A stretch of 64,000 bases of DNA from Thermoanaerobaculia bacterium (GCA_022822365.1 JAJEBV010000016.1:215051-279050), one strand, 5' to 3'; positions 25,624-34,850 are shown, numbered from the stretch's first letter. A program made the numbers and translations. The notes: generated by a model from the letters alone, not told the origin.

Positions 25624-26070
25624 ATGTCCCGACGAGTCCACCGATTTCTTCCCGTCGCCGTTCTGGCGGCGAGCTTGAGCGTCGCCGGCCCGGCCGCTGC
25701 ACACCACGCCTTCTCCGCGGAGTTCGACGCGAACCTGCCGATCAAGGTCGAGGGCACCATCACCAAGGTCGAGTGGATCAATCCGCACGCCTGGGTCCAT
25801 GTCGAGACCACGCTCGACAGCGGCGAAACCATGACCTGGGAACTCGAAGCGGGCACGCCGAACACCCTGGTGCGCCGGGGCCTGACGCGTACCCTGCTTC
25901 GACCCGGCACCGAGGTCGTCGTCCGCGGCTACCAGAGCAAGGACCGGATGTGCACGCCGAACTGCCGCGGCAGCGGCCGCGACATGAAGCTCCCCGACGG
26001 CCGCAGCCTGTTCATGGGCTCCTCCGGCACCGGCGCGCCGCGTGACGGCGCCGACCCGACCGAACAGTAG
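25624..26070 (+). CDS. DUF6152 secreted protein
   Basis: A 148-residue protein with a signal peptide ending AAAHHAFSAEFD. The AHHAFSAEFDANLPIKVEG opening and INPHAWVHVE segment are the hallmark of DUF6152, small periplasmic proteins that in my experience occur near PQQ dehydrogenases and the secreted family seen at 27645-39281. Function unknown. The ATG at 25624 follows AGGAGG by 5 bases; an in-frame GTG at 25618 overlaps that site and is rejected. Confidence 0.75.
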   Translation: MSRRVHRFLPVAVLAASLSVAGPAAAHHAFSAEFDANLPIKVEGTITKVEWINPHAWVHVETTLDSGETMTWELEAGTPNTLVRRGLTRTLLRPGTEVVVRGYQSKDRMCTPNCRGSGRDMKLPDGRSLFMGSSGTGAPRDGADPTEQ

Positions 26071-26157
26071 CGCCGCGCCCCGCGGCTTCGCCGGCGGCTT
26101 GCGCGCGTAGGCGCCTTGCCCCATCTGCCCGCGGGCGGCTTCCGCGGTTATCGCAAA

Positions 26158-26196
26158 GTTACCCCGGTTTATCGAGATCGGATAAACCGGGGTAAC
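26158..26196. promoter_or_regulatory. Perfect 16-bp inverted repeat upstream of the AAA+ ATPase
   Basis: GTTACCCCGGTTTATC at 26158-26173 and its exact complement GATAAACCGGGGTAAC at 26181-26196 flank a 7-base spacer. It ends 10 bases before the ATPase ATG, so a bound protein would block transcription or translation initiation. No T tract, so not a terminator. Confidence 0.6.
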
Positions 26197-26206
26197 CTCC
26201 CGATAC

Positions 26207-27391
26207 ATGGACCCGAGGAAGAACCCCTACTCCCCAGGCGCCGGCACGGAACCGCCGGAGCTCAGCGGCCGCGACGAACTGCTGGAGGAAGCGGCGATAG
26301 CCCTGGACAGGACGCGTTCCGGACTCGCGGCCAAGAGCCTGGTCGTCCTCGGGCTTCGCGGTACGGGCAAGACGGTCCTGCTCAACCGCATCACGCGAAA
26401 CGCGGAGGCGCGGGGCCTGGCCACCGTCTTTCTCGAGGCGCCGGAGGATCCGTCGCTGCCCGGCTTGCTGGCGCCCGCCCTGCGCACTGCGCTGCTCAAG
26501 TTGAGCCGGCAGCGAAGAGCAGCCGATGCCGCCACGCGCGCCCTTCGCGCGCTGGGCGGCTTCGTTCGGTCCATGAAGCTGCACTACGGAGACATCGCCT
26601 TCGAGGTCGACCTGAGCCTCGAGCCCGGCCTCGCGGACAGCGGCGACCTCCAGTACGACCTGACCGAACTCCTGGAGTCCTGCGGGGCCGCGGCCCGCGC
26701 TTCCGACACGGCGCTGACGCTCACGATCGACGAACTCCAGTACCTGCGGCACGAAGAACTTGGCGCCCTCCTCGCGGCAATCCACCGCGCCGCGCAACTC
26801 GGGCTCCCGGTCACCCTGCTCGGCGCCGGCCTTCCCCAGCTTGCGGCTCTGAGCGGGCGCGCCAAGAGCTATGCCGAGCGCCTTTTCCGCTTCGTCGAGA
26901 TCGGCCCGCTCGGCGAAGACCACGCGGCGCTGGCGGTCGAGGAACCCGCCCGTCGTCTCGGCGTGGTCTACACCGAGGACGCGGTCGGGGCAGTTCTCAG
27001 ACGAACCGGGCGCTACCCCTACTTCCTCCAGGAATGGGGGAAGCACTGCTGGGATTGCGCCCGCTCCCCCGTCATCGAGGTTCGAGACGTCGAATCGGCC
27101 ACGGTCACGGCGACCGCCGAGCTGGACGCCAGCTTCTTCCGCGTCCGCTTCGACCGCCTGACTCCGAGGGAGAAGCTCTACCTCCGCGCAATGGCCGAGC
27201 TCGGACCCGGGCCGCACCGCTCGGGCAGCGTGGCCGAGGCGCTCGACCGGCCAGTGCAGTCCGCGGCCCCGGTCCGCGCGAACCTGATCGCCAAGGGAAT
27301 GATCCACAGCCCCGCCCACGGCGACACCGCGTTCACCGTCCCCATGTTCGACGAGTACCTGCGGCGGGCGCTTCCCTGGCCCGCGCCCTGA
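26207..27391 (+). CDS. AAA+ ATPase with C-terminal winged helix (Cdc6/Orc1-like layout)
   Basis: A 394-residue ATPase. Walker A GLRGTGKT at residues 49-56; Walker B with sensor-like LTLTIDELQYL in the middle; a YPYFLQEWGKHCW segment then a C-terminal winged helix beginning LTPREKLYLRAMAEL. The family (AAA_16-type, distant from archaeal Orc1/Cdc6) is widespread and mostly uncharacterised in bacteria. It is a lone gene. The perfect inverted repeat just upstream suggests that the winged helix may bind its own control region. Confidence 0.72.
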   Translation: MDPRKNPYSPGAGTEPPELSGRDELLEEAAIALDRTRSGLAAKSLVVLGLRGTGKTVLLNRITRNAEARGLATVFLEAPEDPSLPGLLAPALRTALLKLSRQRRAADAATRALRALGGFVRSMKLHYGDIAFEVDLSLEPGLADSGDLQYDLTELLESCGAAARASDTALTLTIDELQYLRHEELGALLAAIHRAAQLGLPVTLLGAGLPQLAALSGRAKSYAERLFRFVEIGPLGEDHAALAVEEPARRLGVVYTEDAVGAVLRRTGRYPYFLQEWGKHCWDCARSPVIEVRDVESATVTATAELDASFFRVRFDRLTPREKLYLRAMAELGPGPHRSGSVAEALDRPVQSAAPVRANLIAKGMIHSPAHGDTAFTVPMFDEYLRRALPWPAP

Positions 27392-27436
27392 CGCTCCGGC
27401 GTCTCCCGCGACGCCAGGACCACCATGCCTCCCGGA

Positions 27437-27556
27437 TCAACCGTCTCCGGGCGACTCGCCGGCCTCCTCCTCGTCGTCGAGCACGCCGAAGGAGGCCACG
27501 ATCTCCAGGCCGATGAACGCCACGGCCAGCAGGATGAAGAAGTCGAAGTCAGTCAT
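27437..27556 (-). CDS. Small 39-residue membrane protein
   Basis: An ORF of 39 codons: an acidic N terminus MTDFDFF, a hydrophobic segment ILLAVAFIGLEIVASFGVL and an acidic tail. One membrane span with the N terminus likely inside. It lies 88 bases downstream of the quinoprotein/secreted-family operon on the same strand. The start has only a weak GGGGA site. It could be a subunit-like small protein or a spurious ORF; composition favours a real one. Confidence 0.42.
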   Translation of the reverse strand: MTDFDFFILLAVAFIGLEIVASFGVLDDEEEAGESPGDG

Positions 27557-27644
27557 GTTCCGTTCCCCGATCAGCCGAATCAGCGGACTCCGCGCCAGGA
27601 CGCTCGCCCACGCGGATCATACGCCGTCCGGCCATGCGACGTCG

Positions 27645-28715
27645 CTACCGGTCCTGCTCTTCCTTCGCCGCCTCCAGCGCCTCGCGGGCCGCGTCGACGC
27701 GGTTCTGGCCGCCGTACCAGCTCGCCAGCCAGTCGTTGCCGTCTTCGGCGGTGCCTTCCTGCTCGCGGTGGCGGGCGCCGCGGAGCATGAGGGTCATGGC
27801 GCGGTTGCCTTCGTGGCAGGCGTACTCGAGGACCGGGTCGTCGCTGCGACGCATTTCCAGCGCGCTGGTCCAGGGCGCTTCGAAGGACTCGGGGTCGTCG
27901 ACTGTGTACTCGTAGAGCAGGGCGTCGGGGCCGGTGCGGGTGAAGCGTTCGGTGAGCACCAGGTTCGGGCCGGTGCCGCGGAAGGCGGTGTGCTCGGTGT
28001 AGTTCTTCGTCGTCACGACGAACGTGTCGCCGTCCCAGGCGCCCGAGGAATCGCCCTTCCAGAAACGCATGCTGTCGTCGGCGTGCTCCCGGCCATCGGT
28101 CGGAATGACCCTATGGTCGTTGATCATCTCGGTCATGATCGCGACGTACCCCGGCGACTGGAAGATCTCCATCATGTTGTTGTAGGCGCCGGGGGTCATC
28201 GGCGGGCCGGCGTTGAAGCCGACGATGCAGCGCTCGAAGCTGTTGCGCTCTTCCGGGCCGGCAGGCGGCTGGCCCCAGAGGGCGTAGCGCTCGTTCACCC
28301 GGCGGATCGCCCCGTCCGTCATCTTCGGCAGGCGGCCGTTCGGCGGATCGACGATCAGCGAGGTCCGCATCGTGCCGGAGACCTTGTCGCCCAGGTCGAG
28401 CCAGAAGGAGTTGTAGCCGACGTCGACGTCGCCCTGGCTGGGATCGACGTCCGGTACGCCTGAGGTTTCCCGCGCGGCGCGCGCCTCCCTGCGCCGCTGC
28501 TCAAGGGCCGCCGCCTCTTCGGCGGTCAGCGTCGCCTTGTCGCCGAACTCCGCCGGCCGCTCGAGCGGCGTGATCGTGCGATAGTCCCAGGTTCCCTGCA
28601 AGTCGGGAACGCCCCAGGACGTGACGAGCTTCTCGTCCTCGGCGTACAAGGCCCCGGTGGCAACCAGGGCCGCGACGACCAGGACAACGGTGCTTGCGGA
28701 CGGTCGGTGTTTCAT
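27645..28715 (-). CDS. Secreted protein of the WDGDTLVV/ACHEGN family, member A
   Basis: A 356-residue exported protein. It opens with a signal peptide, then GVPDLQGTWDYRTITPLERP. Shared landmarks with three other proteins here: TSLIVDPPNGRLP, a central ERCIVGFNAGPPM, the WDGDTFVVTTKN motif, ERFTRTGPDALLY, and a C-terminal EYACHEGNRAM. Proteins of this type are usually annotated hypothetical in Acidobacteria and sphingomonads; no activity is known to me. Last gene of an operon with member B and a cytochrome c/PQQ dehydrogenase; AAGGAG lies 9 bases before the ATG. Confidence 0.7.
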   Translation of the reverse strand: MKHRPSASTVVLVVAALVATGALYAEDEKLVTSWGVPDLQGTWDYRTITPLERPAEFGDKATLTAEEAAALEQRRREARAARETSGVPDVDPSQGDVDVGYNSFWLDLGDKVSGTMRTSLIVDPPNGRLPKMTDGAIRRVNERYALWGQPPAGPEERNSFERCIVGFNAGPPMTPGAYNNMMEIFQSPGYVAIMTEMINDHRVIPTDGREHADDSMRFWKGDSSGAWDGDTFVVTTKNYTEHTAFRGTGPNLVLTERFTRTGPDALLYEYTVDDPESFEAPWTSALEMRRSDDPVLEYACHEGNRAMTLMLRGARHREQEGTAEDGNDWLASWYGGQNRVDAAREALEAAKEEQDR

Positions 28716-28732
28716 GACTTCGACTCCTTCTA

Positions 28733-29548
28733 CTATTGCGGCGTCGCTCCGCGGCGCAGATGACCGTAGGCCGCGTCCTCGCCGCCAAGCGGAATGCACT
28801 TGAACTCGAGCAGCCGGGCATTCTCCTCCAGGCGGCGGTAGAGCGGCATGCTGATCGTCCACGGCTCGGTGAACACGTTCGGGTCGGTGATCGTCGCCTC
28901 GTAGCGGATCGAGTTCGGGCCGGTCGGGGTGAATCGTTCGACCACCACGAGCTCCTCGCCGTGGAAGTTGCCCGAAGCGTCGAACCAGGTGTCGGCGACC
29001 TGGTCGGTGACCTCGACCACCAGGGTGTCGCCCTCCCAGTGACCTAGCGAGTACCCCATCCAGGACGGCAACTCCGCCCTGGTGCCAGGCCGGTCGAGAC
29101 GAACCGCCCGGCTGTTGCCGCCCCACTCGTAGGCGAAGAACACCGACTTCGGCGTCTGCACGATCTGGAACGGCAGCGGCATGTACGTGGCCCGCGGGAT
29201 CCCGGGCATGAAGCACTTCGCGGCGGGGTCGAGGTTCAACCAGTCCGCCCGGTTCGCGTTGCGCTGCTCGAGCGCCCAGTCCTGGTACGGGATGCTGCCG
29301 CCCTCGACCACGCTCAGCCCGGCCGGAATGGCCCCCAGGGCCCCGTACGCGGGCACCGGCGTGCGTCGCGCGGCGTGAGCTTCGAGGTCCCAGTGCGCGC
29401 TGTTCATCGCTTGCCAGATGCCGTTGAGATCCGGGTCGCCGTCCGGCGTCCGCGACGCCTGGTAGGCGCCCTCCTGCGACTGCACGGCGGCGACCGCGGC
29501 AAGGGACAGCACCGCGGCCAGCGACGCGGTCGAACTGAGCTTTCTCAT
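28733..29548 (-). CDS. Secreted protein of the WDGDTLVV family, member B (divergent)
   Basis: A 271-residue exported paralogue. It has the PDLNGIWQAMNS opening, the HWEGDTLVVEVTDQ motif and ERFTPTGPNSIRYEATITDP, but lacks the ACHEGN C-terminal motif, ending instead with LLEFKCIPLGGED. It is shorter than the others, missing the middle region. It lies 26 bases after the PQQ dehydrogenase stop and 17 before member A, so all three are one transcript. Confidence 0.68.
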   Translation of the reverse strand: MRKLSSTASLAAVLSLAAVAAVQSQEGAYQASRTPDGDPDLNGIWQAMNSAHWDLEAHAARRTPVPAYGALGAIPAGLSVVEGGSIPYQDWALEQRNANRADWLNLDPAAKCFMPGIPRATYMPLPFQIVQTPKSVFFAYEWGGNSRAVRLDRPGTRAELPSWMGYSLGHWEGDTLVVEVTDQVADTWFDASGNFHGEELVVVERFTPTGPNSIRYEATITDPNVFTEPWTISMPLYRRLEENARLLEFKCIPLGGEDAAYGHLRRGATPQ

Positions 29549-29574
29549 GATGGCGGACTATAGCGAAGCCCACA

Positions 29575-31740
29575 CTACGGCAAGCGAAAGACGAACAGCC
29601 CGTTGCCGCTGCGCGGATAGCGGATCTCCGGACTGACGGCCGCCGGCACGAAACGCGGACTGCCGCCGCCGAGGCCCGTGGACACCGCCACGTACTGGAC
29701 GCCGTCGACCTCGTAGCTGACCGGAAAGCCCTGCACCGATGTCGGCAGGCGCGTACCCCAGAGTTCGCGGCCCGTCGCCGTTTCCCAGGCCCGGAAGCGG
29801 CGGTCGATGTCGCCGGCGAACACGACGCCGCCGGCCGTCGTCAGCGCGGCGGTGAGAAAGGCCGGCCGCTGCTCGACACTCCAGACCTCCTCCATCGTGT
29901 CCACGTCATAGGCGGCGAGTTTGCCGAGACGCCCCTCCGTATCCGGCATGGCGAACCACTTGCGGTCCGCCCGCTGGCCGCCGCCGCCTTCCTCGAAGCG
30001 GTTCTGCGTGGCCGAGATCTCGAGGCAGCTCTGGCTCAGCGGAACGACCAGAAGGCCCTCCTCCGGACTGTACGAGGATGCCTGCCAGTTGTGGCCGCCG
30101 GCCGTGCTGGGACACACCGACACCCACTCCCCGATCTTGGCCGAGGCGATGTCCTCCCGGTAACGCACTTCGCCGGTGTCGCGGTCGATGTAGTCGAAGA
30201 CGTTCTGGAACACCATTTCCCTGAGACTCACGAAGGAGCCGTCGGAACGGTCGATCTTCCACAGGATGCCGTGTTTGCCGGAGGTCAGAAGCAGCTTCCG
30301 GCCCCCGCGGTCGATCAGCACCTGCTCGAACGCTTCGTCCAGGTCTAGCGCCTCGCCGGGAACGTACTGGTAGTAGAACGTGAGCGCACCGTCCTCAGGC
30401 CGCAACGCCAGGGTCGAGTTCGTGTACAGCACTTCGTGGTCGATCGTGAGCCCTCGGCTCACCGGCACCCAGGGCTTGGCCTGCGCTACCGGCCAATAGA
30501 GCAAGCGCAGCTCCGGGTCGTAGCTGCCCGGAATCCAGGAGTCGCCTCCGCCTCGCTGCATCAGGGGCAGATCGCCCCAGGTCTCGCCGCCCGGTTTGCC
30601 GGGCCGGGCGATCGTGTAGGTGCGCCACCGTTCCTCGCCCGTTTCCGCGTCGTGGGCCGTAATGAAGCAACTCTCCTCGTAGTAGCGGATGCAGCCGTTG
30701 ATGCCGTTGATCACCAGGCCGTCCACCACGATCGGACCGCTCGTATTGGAGTAGCCCTTCGCCGGATCGGCGATCCGCGTCTCCCAGCGCGGCCGGCCGT
30801 TGCGCGCATCGAGCGCGAGCATGGCCGCGTCCTTGGTGGCCACGAGGACCTTGTCGCCCCAGATCGCGAGGTTGCGGAGCTGGTTGAACCCGCGCGCCAG
30901 GTCGCCTTCCAGCCCACGCCGGTACTCCCAGATCAGCGTGCCGGTGTCGGCCTCCAGGGCCTGAATGATGTTCCCCGGGTTGGCCAGGTACATGACGCCG
31001 TCGTAGACGAGCGGCGTCGGCTGATTCACCCCGTCCGCCATCGCCCAGGACCACGCCAGGCGCAGATCGCCGACGTTGCCGGTGTCGACCTGGTCGAGCG
31101 GGCTGTGACCCTGGCCGTCGTAGGTGCGCCGAAACATCAACCAGTCGCCTGGGGCCGGGTCGAGGAGCATCTCCGCGGTGACCGGTTCGAAACCCACGAT
31201 CTCGCGCTCTCCCGGAGGCCTGACGTACTCTTCCTCGACCGCCTCGGCAGAGGCGCGGACCTCGCGGTCCGCGACCGCGGCTGAGTCCGACGCGAACGAG
31301 GTTGCCCCATCCATGCCCAGACGGCCGAGTACCGCGCCGAGACCGGCGCTGTCCGCCGTCAGCGCTTCCTCGCCGGCCGCGGCACCGTTCTGCAGCAGCA
31401 GGAAGGCGGCGAGATCGTAGGTCTGCTGCGGCGTCAGCGAGTTCCGGTTCTCCGGCGGCATCGTGACCCGCATCGTGTCCGCGAGATCGACAACCGCGCC
31501 GGCTCCCCAGGCAGCGAGAAAGTCAACTCCACGCAGGGGCGGCGCCTCGTTGGCGCCTGCCAGGCTCGAGAGATGGCACTCGACGCAGATCTCCTCGTAG
31601 AACACCCGGCCGCGCTCCGCCTGTTCAGCGGTGAACACCCGCAGCGGCTCATCCTGCCGCCTCGCACCGACGGCAGCGCTAGCAGCGACGGCCGCCAGGA
31701 GCGCCAGCCCCGCCGACAGCCCGCGTACACTCCGCGCCAT
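29575..31740 (-). CDS. PQQ-dependent dehydrogenase with N-terminal cytochrome c domain
   Basis: A 721-residue exported quinohaemoprotein with the heme domain first, the reverse of the usual alcohol dehydrogenase order. Signal peptide 1-26; a class I cytochrome c domain with Cys52-x-x-Cys55-His56 (CVECH) and [10 protein letters not shown] holding the probable axial Met; then from about residue 195 a PQQ propeller beginning [20 protein letters not shown] with [20 protein letters not shown] repeats. It should oxidise an alcohol or sugar and pass electrons to its own heme. The start codon overlaps that of a divergent epimerase gene within one CATG. Confidence 0.83.
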   Translation of the reverse strand: MARSVRGLSAGLALLAAVAASAAVGARRQDEPLRVFTAEQAERGRVFYEEICVECHLSSLAGANEAPPLRGVDFLAAWGAGAVVDLADTMRVTMPPENRNSLTPQQTYDLAAFLLLQNGAAAGEEALTADSAGLGAVLGRLGMDGATSFASDSAAVADREVRASAEAVEEEYVRPPGEREIVGFEPVTAEMLLDPAPGDWLMFRRTYDGQGHSPLDQVDTGNVGDLRLAWSWAMADGVNQPTPLVYDGVMYLANPGNIIQALEADTGTLIWEYRRGLEGDLARGFNQLRNLAIWGDKVLVATKDAAMLALDARNGRPRWETRIADPAKGYSNTSGPIVVDGLVINGINGCIRYYEESCFITAHDAETGEERWRTYTIARPGKPGGETWGDLPLMQRGGGDSWIPGSYDPELRLLYWPVAQAKPWVPVSRGLTIDHEVLYTNSTLALRPEDGALTFYYQYVPGEALDLDEAFEQVLIDRGGRKLLLTSGKHGILWKIDRSDGSFVSLREMVFQNVFDYIDRDTGEVRYREDIASAKIGEWVSVCPSTAGGHNWQASSYSPEEGLLVVPLSQSCLEISATQNRFEEGGGGQRADRKWFAMPDTEGRLGKLAAYDVDTMEEVWSVEQRPAFLTAALTTAGGVVFAGDIDRRFRAWETATGRELWGTRLPTSVQGFPVSYEVDGVQYVAVSTGLGGGSPRFVPAAVSPEIRYPRSGNGLFVFRLP

Positions 31741-32746
31741 GGCACGCATGTTAGTTGTCGGAGGCACCGGCCCCACCGGGCCGCCGATCGTCAACCGCTT
31801 CCTCGCTGCAGGCTGCGAGGTCTCCATCTTCCACTCCGGCCGCCATCCCGTCGACTTCGACGGACCGGTGGAGCGGATCCTCGGCAACGCCCGCGACAGC
31901 GACGACATCCGCGCGAAGATCGGGTCGCGCGAGTGGGACATAGCCGTGTGCATGTACGGCCGGCTGCGCGCCCTGGCCAAGGAACTCGCCGGCAAGACGA
32001 ACCGCCTGGTGGGCATCACCGGCCAGCCGGTCTACAGGGGTTCGCAGCCGCCGACGCCCGAGGGCCGAACTCCGCTGCCGATCCCGGAGTTCGCGCCGCG
32101 CCAATACGACGCGAAGAACTACACCGGCAAGGTGGCCGCGGGCGAGGACCAGCTCTTCGAGCAGCACGGCCGCGGCGACTTCGAGGTCGTCATCCTCCGC
32201 TATCCCGGCGTCTACGGCCCGCGCACGCCGATGAACCACGAGTGGGCGGTGGTCAGGCGCATTCTCGACCGGCGGCCTTTCATGATCCTGCCCCACGACG
32301 GCGTGACCTACTTCCAGCGCGGCTACGCGGAGAACCTCGCCCGGCTCGTCTACCTCGCCGGCACCAGGCCCGAAGCGGCGGGAGAAGCCTTCAACGCCGG
32401 CGACGAACGGGTGATCAGTTGCCGCGCCGTGGCGGAGGTCATCATCGACGAACTCGACTCCGGGATGGAGCTGATCGGCGTTCCGGCGCCCTTCTGCCGG
32501 GGCGTCTTCCCGCTCGCCGAGAAGTCCAACCAGCTTCTCGACATGTCGAAGGCCCGGAACCTGCTCGGCTACCGCGACGTCGTCGATCCGGAGACCGCCA
32601 CGCGCGCCACGGCCCGCCATCTCCACGACCACCCGCCGGACGAGAAGGACCTCTACGCCGCCGGCACCGGCCGTTTCGACTACGAACGGGAGGACCGGAT
32701 CGTCGAGCGCTGGCGTCGGGCCGTGTCCTTGATGAACGCGGACTGA
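31739..32746 (+). CDS. NAD-dependent epimerase/dehydratase family protein
   Basis: A 335-residue extended SDR. The Rossmann motif [18 protein letters not shown] is at the N terminus; [13 protein letters not shown] is the family's substrate-domain segment, and [10 protein letters not shown] is in the usual catalytic region. It should modify a nucleotide sugar or related substrate. Two start choices (31739 and 31748) each lie in a CATG that also serves the divergent quinoprotein gene; neither has a ribosome binding site. Confidence 0.75.
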   Translation: MARMLVVGGTGPTGPPIVNRFLAAGCEVSIFHSGRHPVDFDGPVERILGNARDSDDIRAKIGSREWDIAVCMYGRLRALAKELAGKTNRLVGITGQPVYRGSQPPTPEGRTPLPIPEFAPRQYDAKNYTGKVAAGEDQLFEQHGRGDFEVVILRYPGVYGPRTPMNHEWAVVRRILDRRPFMILPHDGVTYFQRGYAENLARLVYLAGTRPEAAGEAFNAGDERVISCRAVAEVIIDELDSGMELIGVPAPFCRGVFPLAEKSNQLLDMSKARNLLGYRDVVDPETATRATARHLHDHPPDEKDLYAAGTGRFDYEREDRIVERWRRAVSLMNAD

Positions 32747-32798
32747 GGGGCCGCTGATACCCTCGCAACCACCGAACGCACAGACGAAGGAGTCGTCG

Positions 32799-33791
32799 AT
32801 GATCAGACGGACGATGATCGCCCTTGCCCTGGCTGCCGCCCTCGTCGGCGCGCCCGCTCTCGCGGCGGACGACTGGCAGACGCCGCGCACCCCCTGGGGG
32901 CATCCCGACCTCCAGGGCCTGTGGACGAACACCACGCTCACGCCCTTCGAACGGCCCGTCGAGATGGGCGACAAGGCCTTCCTCACCGAGGAAGAGGTCG
33001 CACAGGCCGAGGCGGCTCGTCAGGCCATGATCCAGAACCGCGCGGACCAGCCCGCGCAGAAGGCGGAAGCCGGCCAGAACGTCGGCGCCTACAACCTGCA
33101 CTGGCTGGAGCTCGGAACGAAGATCGTCGGCAGCCGGCGGACCTCCCTCGTCGTCGATCCTCCGACCGGCCGCGTCCCGGTGCGGCCCGAGGCGCAGCAG
33201 GTGCGCGCCGACAACCTGGTCAAGATGTTCGACTCGTACGAGTACATGAGCGTCTGGGACCGCTGCATCACGCGCGGCGTTCCCGGACACCTGTTCCCGG
33301 CCGGCTACAACAACAACTACCGGATCGCCCAGACGCCGGAGTACGTGGTCATCTACTCCGAGATGATCAACGACGTCCGCTTCATCCCGGTCGACGGCCG
33401 GGAGCGGATCCCGGAGGACCTCCACCTCTGGAACGGCGACTCCCGCGGCCACTGGGACGGCGACACGCTCGTCGTCGAAACCAGAAACTTCTCGGACAAG
33501 GGCTGGATCGCGACCAGCGGCTCCCAGGGCCGGATCAAGGGCATCCCGGTCAGCACGGAACTCGTCTCCGTGGAACGCTTCACGCGCGTTGACGAGCACA
33601 CGGTGGACTGGACGGTCACGATCGATGATCCGGTCAACTACACGGACACCTGGACAGTGAACATCCCGCTCTACTTCGATCCGGACAACGAGATGTTCGA
33701 GTACGCCTGCCACGAAGGGAACTGGGCGGTCACGAACACCCTGAGCGGCGCCCGCCACGAGGAGAAGACCGGCGGGGACAGCAGTCCGTGA
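32799..33791 (+). CDS. Secreted protein of the WDGDTLVV/ACHEGN family, member C
   Basis: A 330-residue exported protein with a clear signal peptide (ALALAAALVGAPALAA). It shares GHPDLQGLWTNTTLTPFERP, SRRTSLVVDPPTGRVP, SVWDRCITRG, HWDGDTLVVETRNFSD and EYACHEGNWAV with its paralogues. GAAGGAG lies 6 bases before the ATG. Its stop overlaps the start of the selenoprotein gene as GTGA, so the two proteins are translationally coupled and may work together in redox chemistry, though one is exported and the other apparently is not. Confidence 0.72.
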   Translation: MIRRTMIALALAAALVGAPALAADDWQTPRTPWGHPDLQGLWTNTTLTPFERPVEMGDKAFLTEEEVAQAEAARQAMIQNRADQPAQKAEAGQNVGAYNLHWLELGTKIVGSRRTSLVVDPPTGRVPVRPEAQQVRADNLVKMFDSYEYMSVWDRCITRGVPGHLFPAGYNNNYRIAQTPEYVVIYSEMINDVRFIPVDGRERIPEDLHLWNGDSRGHWDGDTLVVETRNFSDKGWIATSGSQGRIKGIPVSTELVSVERFTRVDEHTVDWTVTIDDPVNYTDTWTVNIPLYFDPDNEMFEYACHEGNWAVTNTLSGARHEEKTGGDSSP

Positions 33792-34846
33792 GCTTCGCCG
33801 ACCGGCGTTTTCCCGTTCCCGTCCGCGGGGACATGGCCACCGCACTGCGCAGGTCGTGGGCCGACATCGGCCGCCCCGGCGCCTGGTGGACGGGGCCCGA
33901 ACGTGTCGCGATCGCCGCTCTCGCCCGCGCCGAGCGAATCCAGCGCAACGAGCCGCCGTGGAACCGTGACCGCGGCGAGCCGTGTACGCCACTGCCGGAG
34001 AAGGCAGTCGAGGCAGCGCGGAAGATCGGAGCGGATCCTGCCCACCTCGACCGCGAATGGGCGAACGGCGTGATTGCCGAGATCGGCGACTCGCACTACG
34101 TCGAACTCGCCTCGGTCGTCGTCACGACGGCCGCAGCCGACGCCTTCTGCGAGGCGATGGGCATAGACCACGAACCGCTCCCCGAAGCCGAGGCCGGCGA
34201 ACCGGCCCGCGAACGCCCGGACGGCATGGGCGACATCGGCGCCTGGGTCCCGGTCCAGGTCATCGACTGGAAGCGCGCCAACGTGGCGCGCGCCCTGAGC
34301 CTGGTGCCGGAAGGCGTGCGCACCTTCTTCCGCATCGTAGCTGCCATGTACTCGGGAACGGCTACCGACTTCGAGAAGATGGTCTGGGACCACCGGCCGC
34401 TATCCCGCCCCCAGGTCGAGTTGCTCGCGGCCAGGGTCTCGGCCCTCAACCAGTGCTTCTACTGAACGACCGCCCACACCATGCTGCTCCGGGCGAGCAG
34501 CGACGCAGTCGGAGCCGAAGTCGATCTGAGCGCGGCGGTTGAGGACGCCGCCGATGGCGGCGTGGAGAACGGCGCGATCCTGACGGCCTTCGCCGAAGCC
34601 GTCGTCCGGGCCACGGACGATCTGGACGCGGCCCGCACCCGGGCCCTCGAAACCCTCGGACCCGAGAAGTTCGTCGAGGCGGCCGCCACAGTCGGCATCT
34701 TCAACGGCCTCGTCCGCGTTGCCGACTCGACCGGCATCCCCAGCGACGCCCAGATGCTCGAGCGCACCGCCGACGTCCGCGGCCCCCTCGGCTTCAACCG
34801 CTGGGGCGGCGCGAAGTCATCCGGCGTCGCCGAAGCGCCGGCGTAG
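33788..34846 (+). CDS. AhpD-like selenoprotein (in-frame TGA = Sec226)
   Basis: Read through the TGA at 34463-34465, this is one 352-residue protein. Residues 223-230 then read C-F-Y-U-T-T-A-H, exactly the CxxCxxxH redox site of AhpD/carboxymuconolactone decarboxylase-like alkylhydroperoxidases with Sec for the second Cys. The reading frame continues open for 126 codons after the TGA, with the expected TMLLRASSDAVG helix. A perfect 7-bp stem-loop follows 17 bases after the TGA. The N-terminal half appears to be a second, degenerate AhpD-like domain (WWTGPERVAIAALARAER). The likely role is thiol/selenol peroxide reduction. AhpD-like selenoproteins are a known class; the two-domain form and this neighbourhood are less so. 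The GTG start overlaps the previous stop (GTGA). The machinery genes selA, selB, selC and selD are not in the window. Confidence 0.85.
34483..34501 (+). promoter_or_regulatory. Candidate bacterial SECIS element
   Basis: GCTGCTC (34483-34489) pairs perfectly with GAGCAGC (34495-34501) around the loop CGGGC. The loop starts 25 bases after the TGA and has G at its second position, in line with the bacterial SECIS model (short stem, small apical loop with an early G, 16-37 bases from the UGA, as I recall it). It lies inside the coding sequence, as bacterial SECIS elements do. Confidence 0.72.
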
Positions 34847-34850
34847 CGAC

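Noticed and set aside
27425..27790. A 121-codon plus-strand frame
   Set aside because: No ribosome binding site, no domain, and it overlaps a better small minus-strand gene and the secreted-family gene end.
33788..34465. A normal stop or pseudogene at the TGA, leaving two separate genes
   Set aside because: Frame continuity, the exact CxxUxxxH position and a SECIS-like hairpin fit selenocysteine better. A pseudogene remains possible if the genome lacks Sec machinery.
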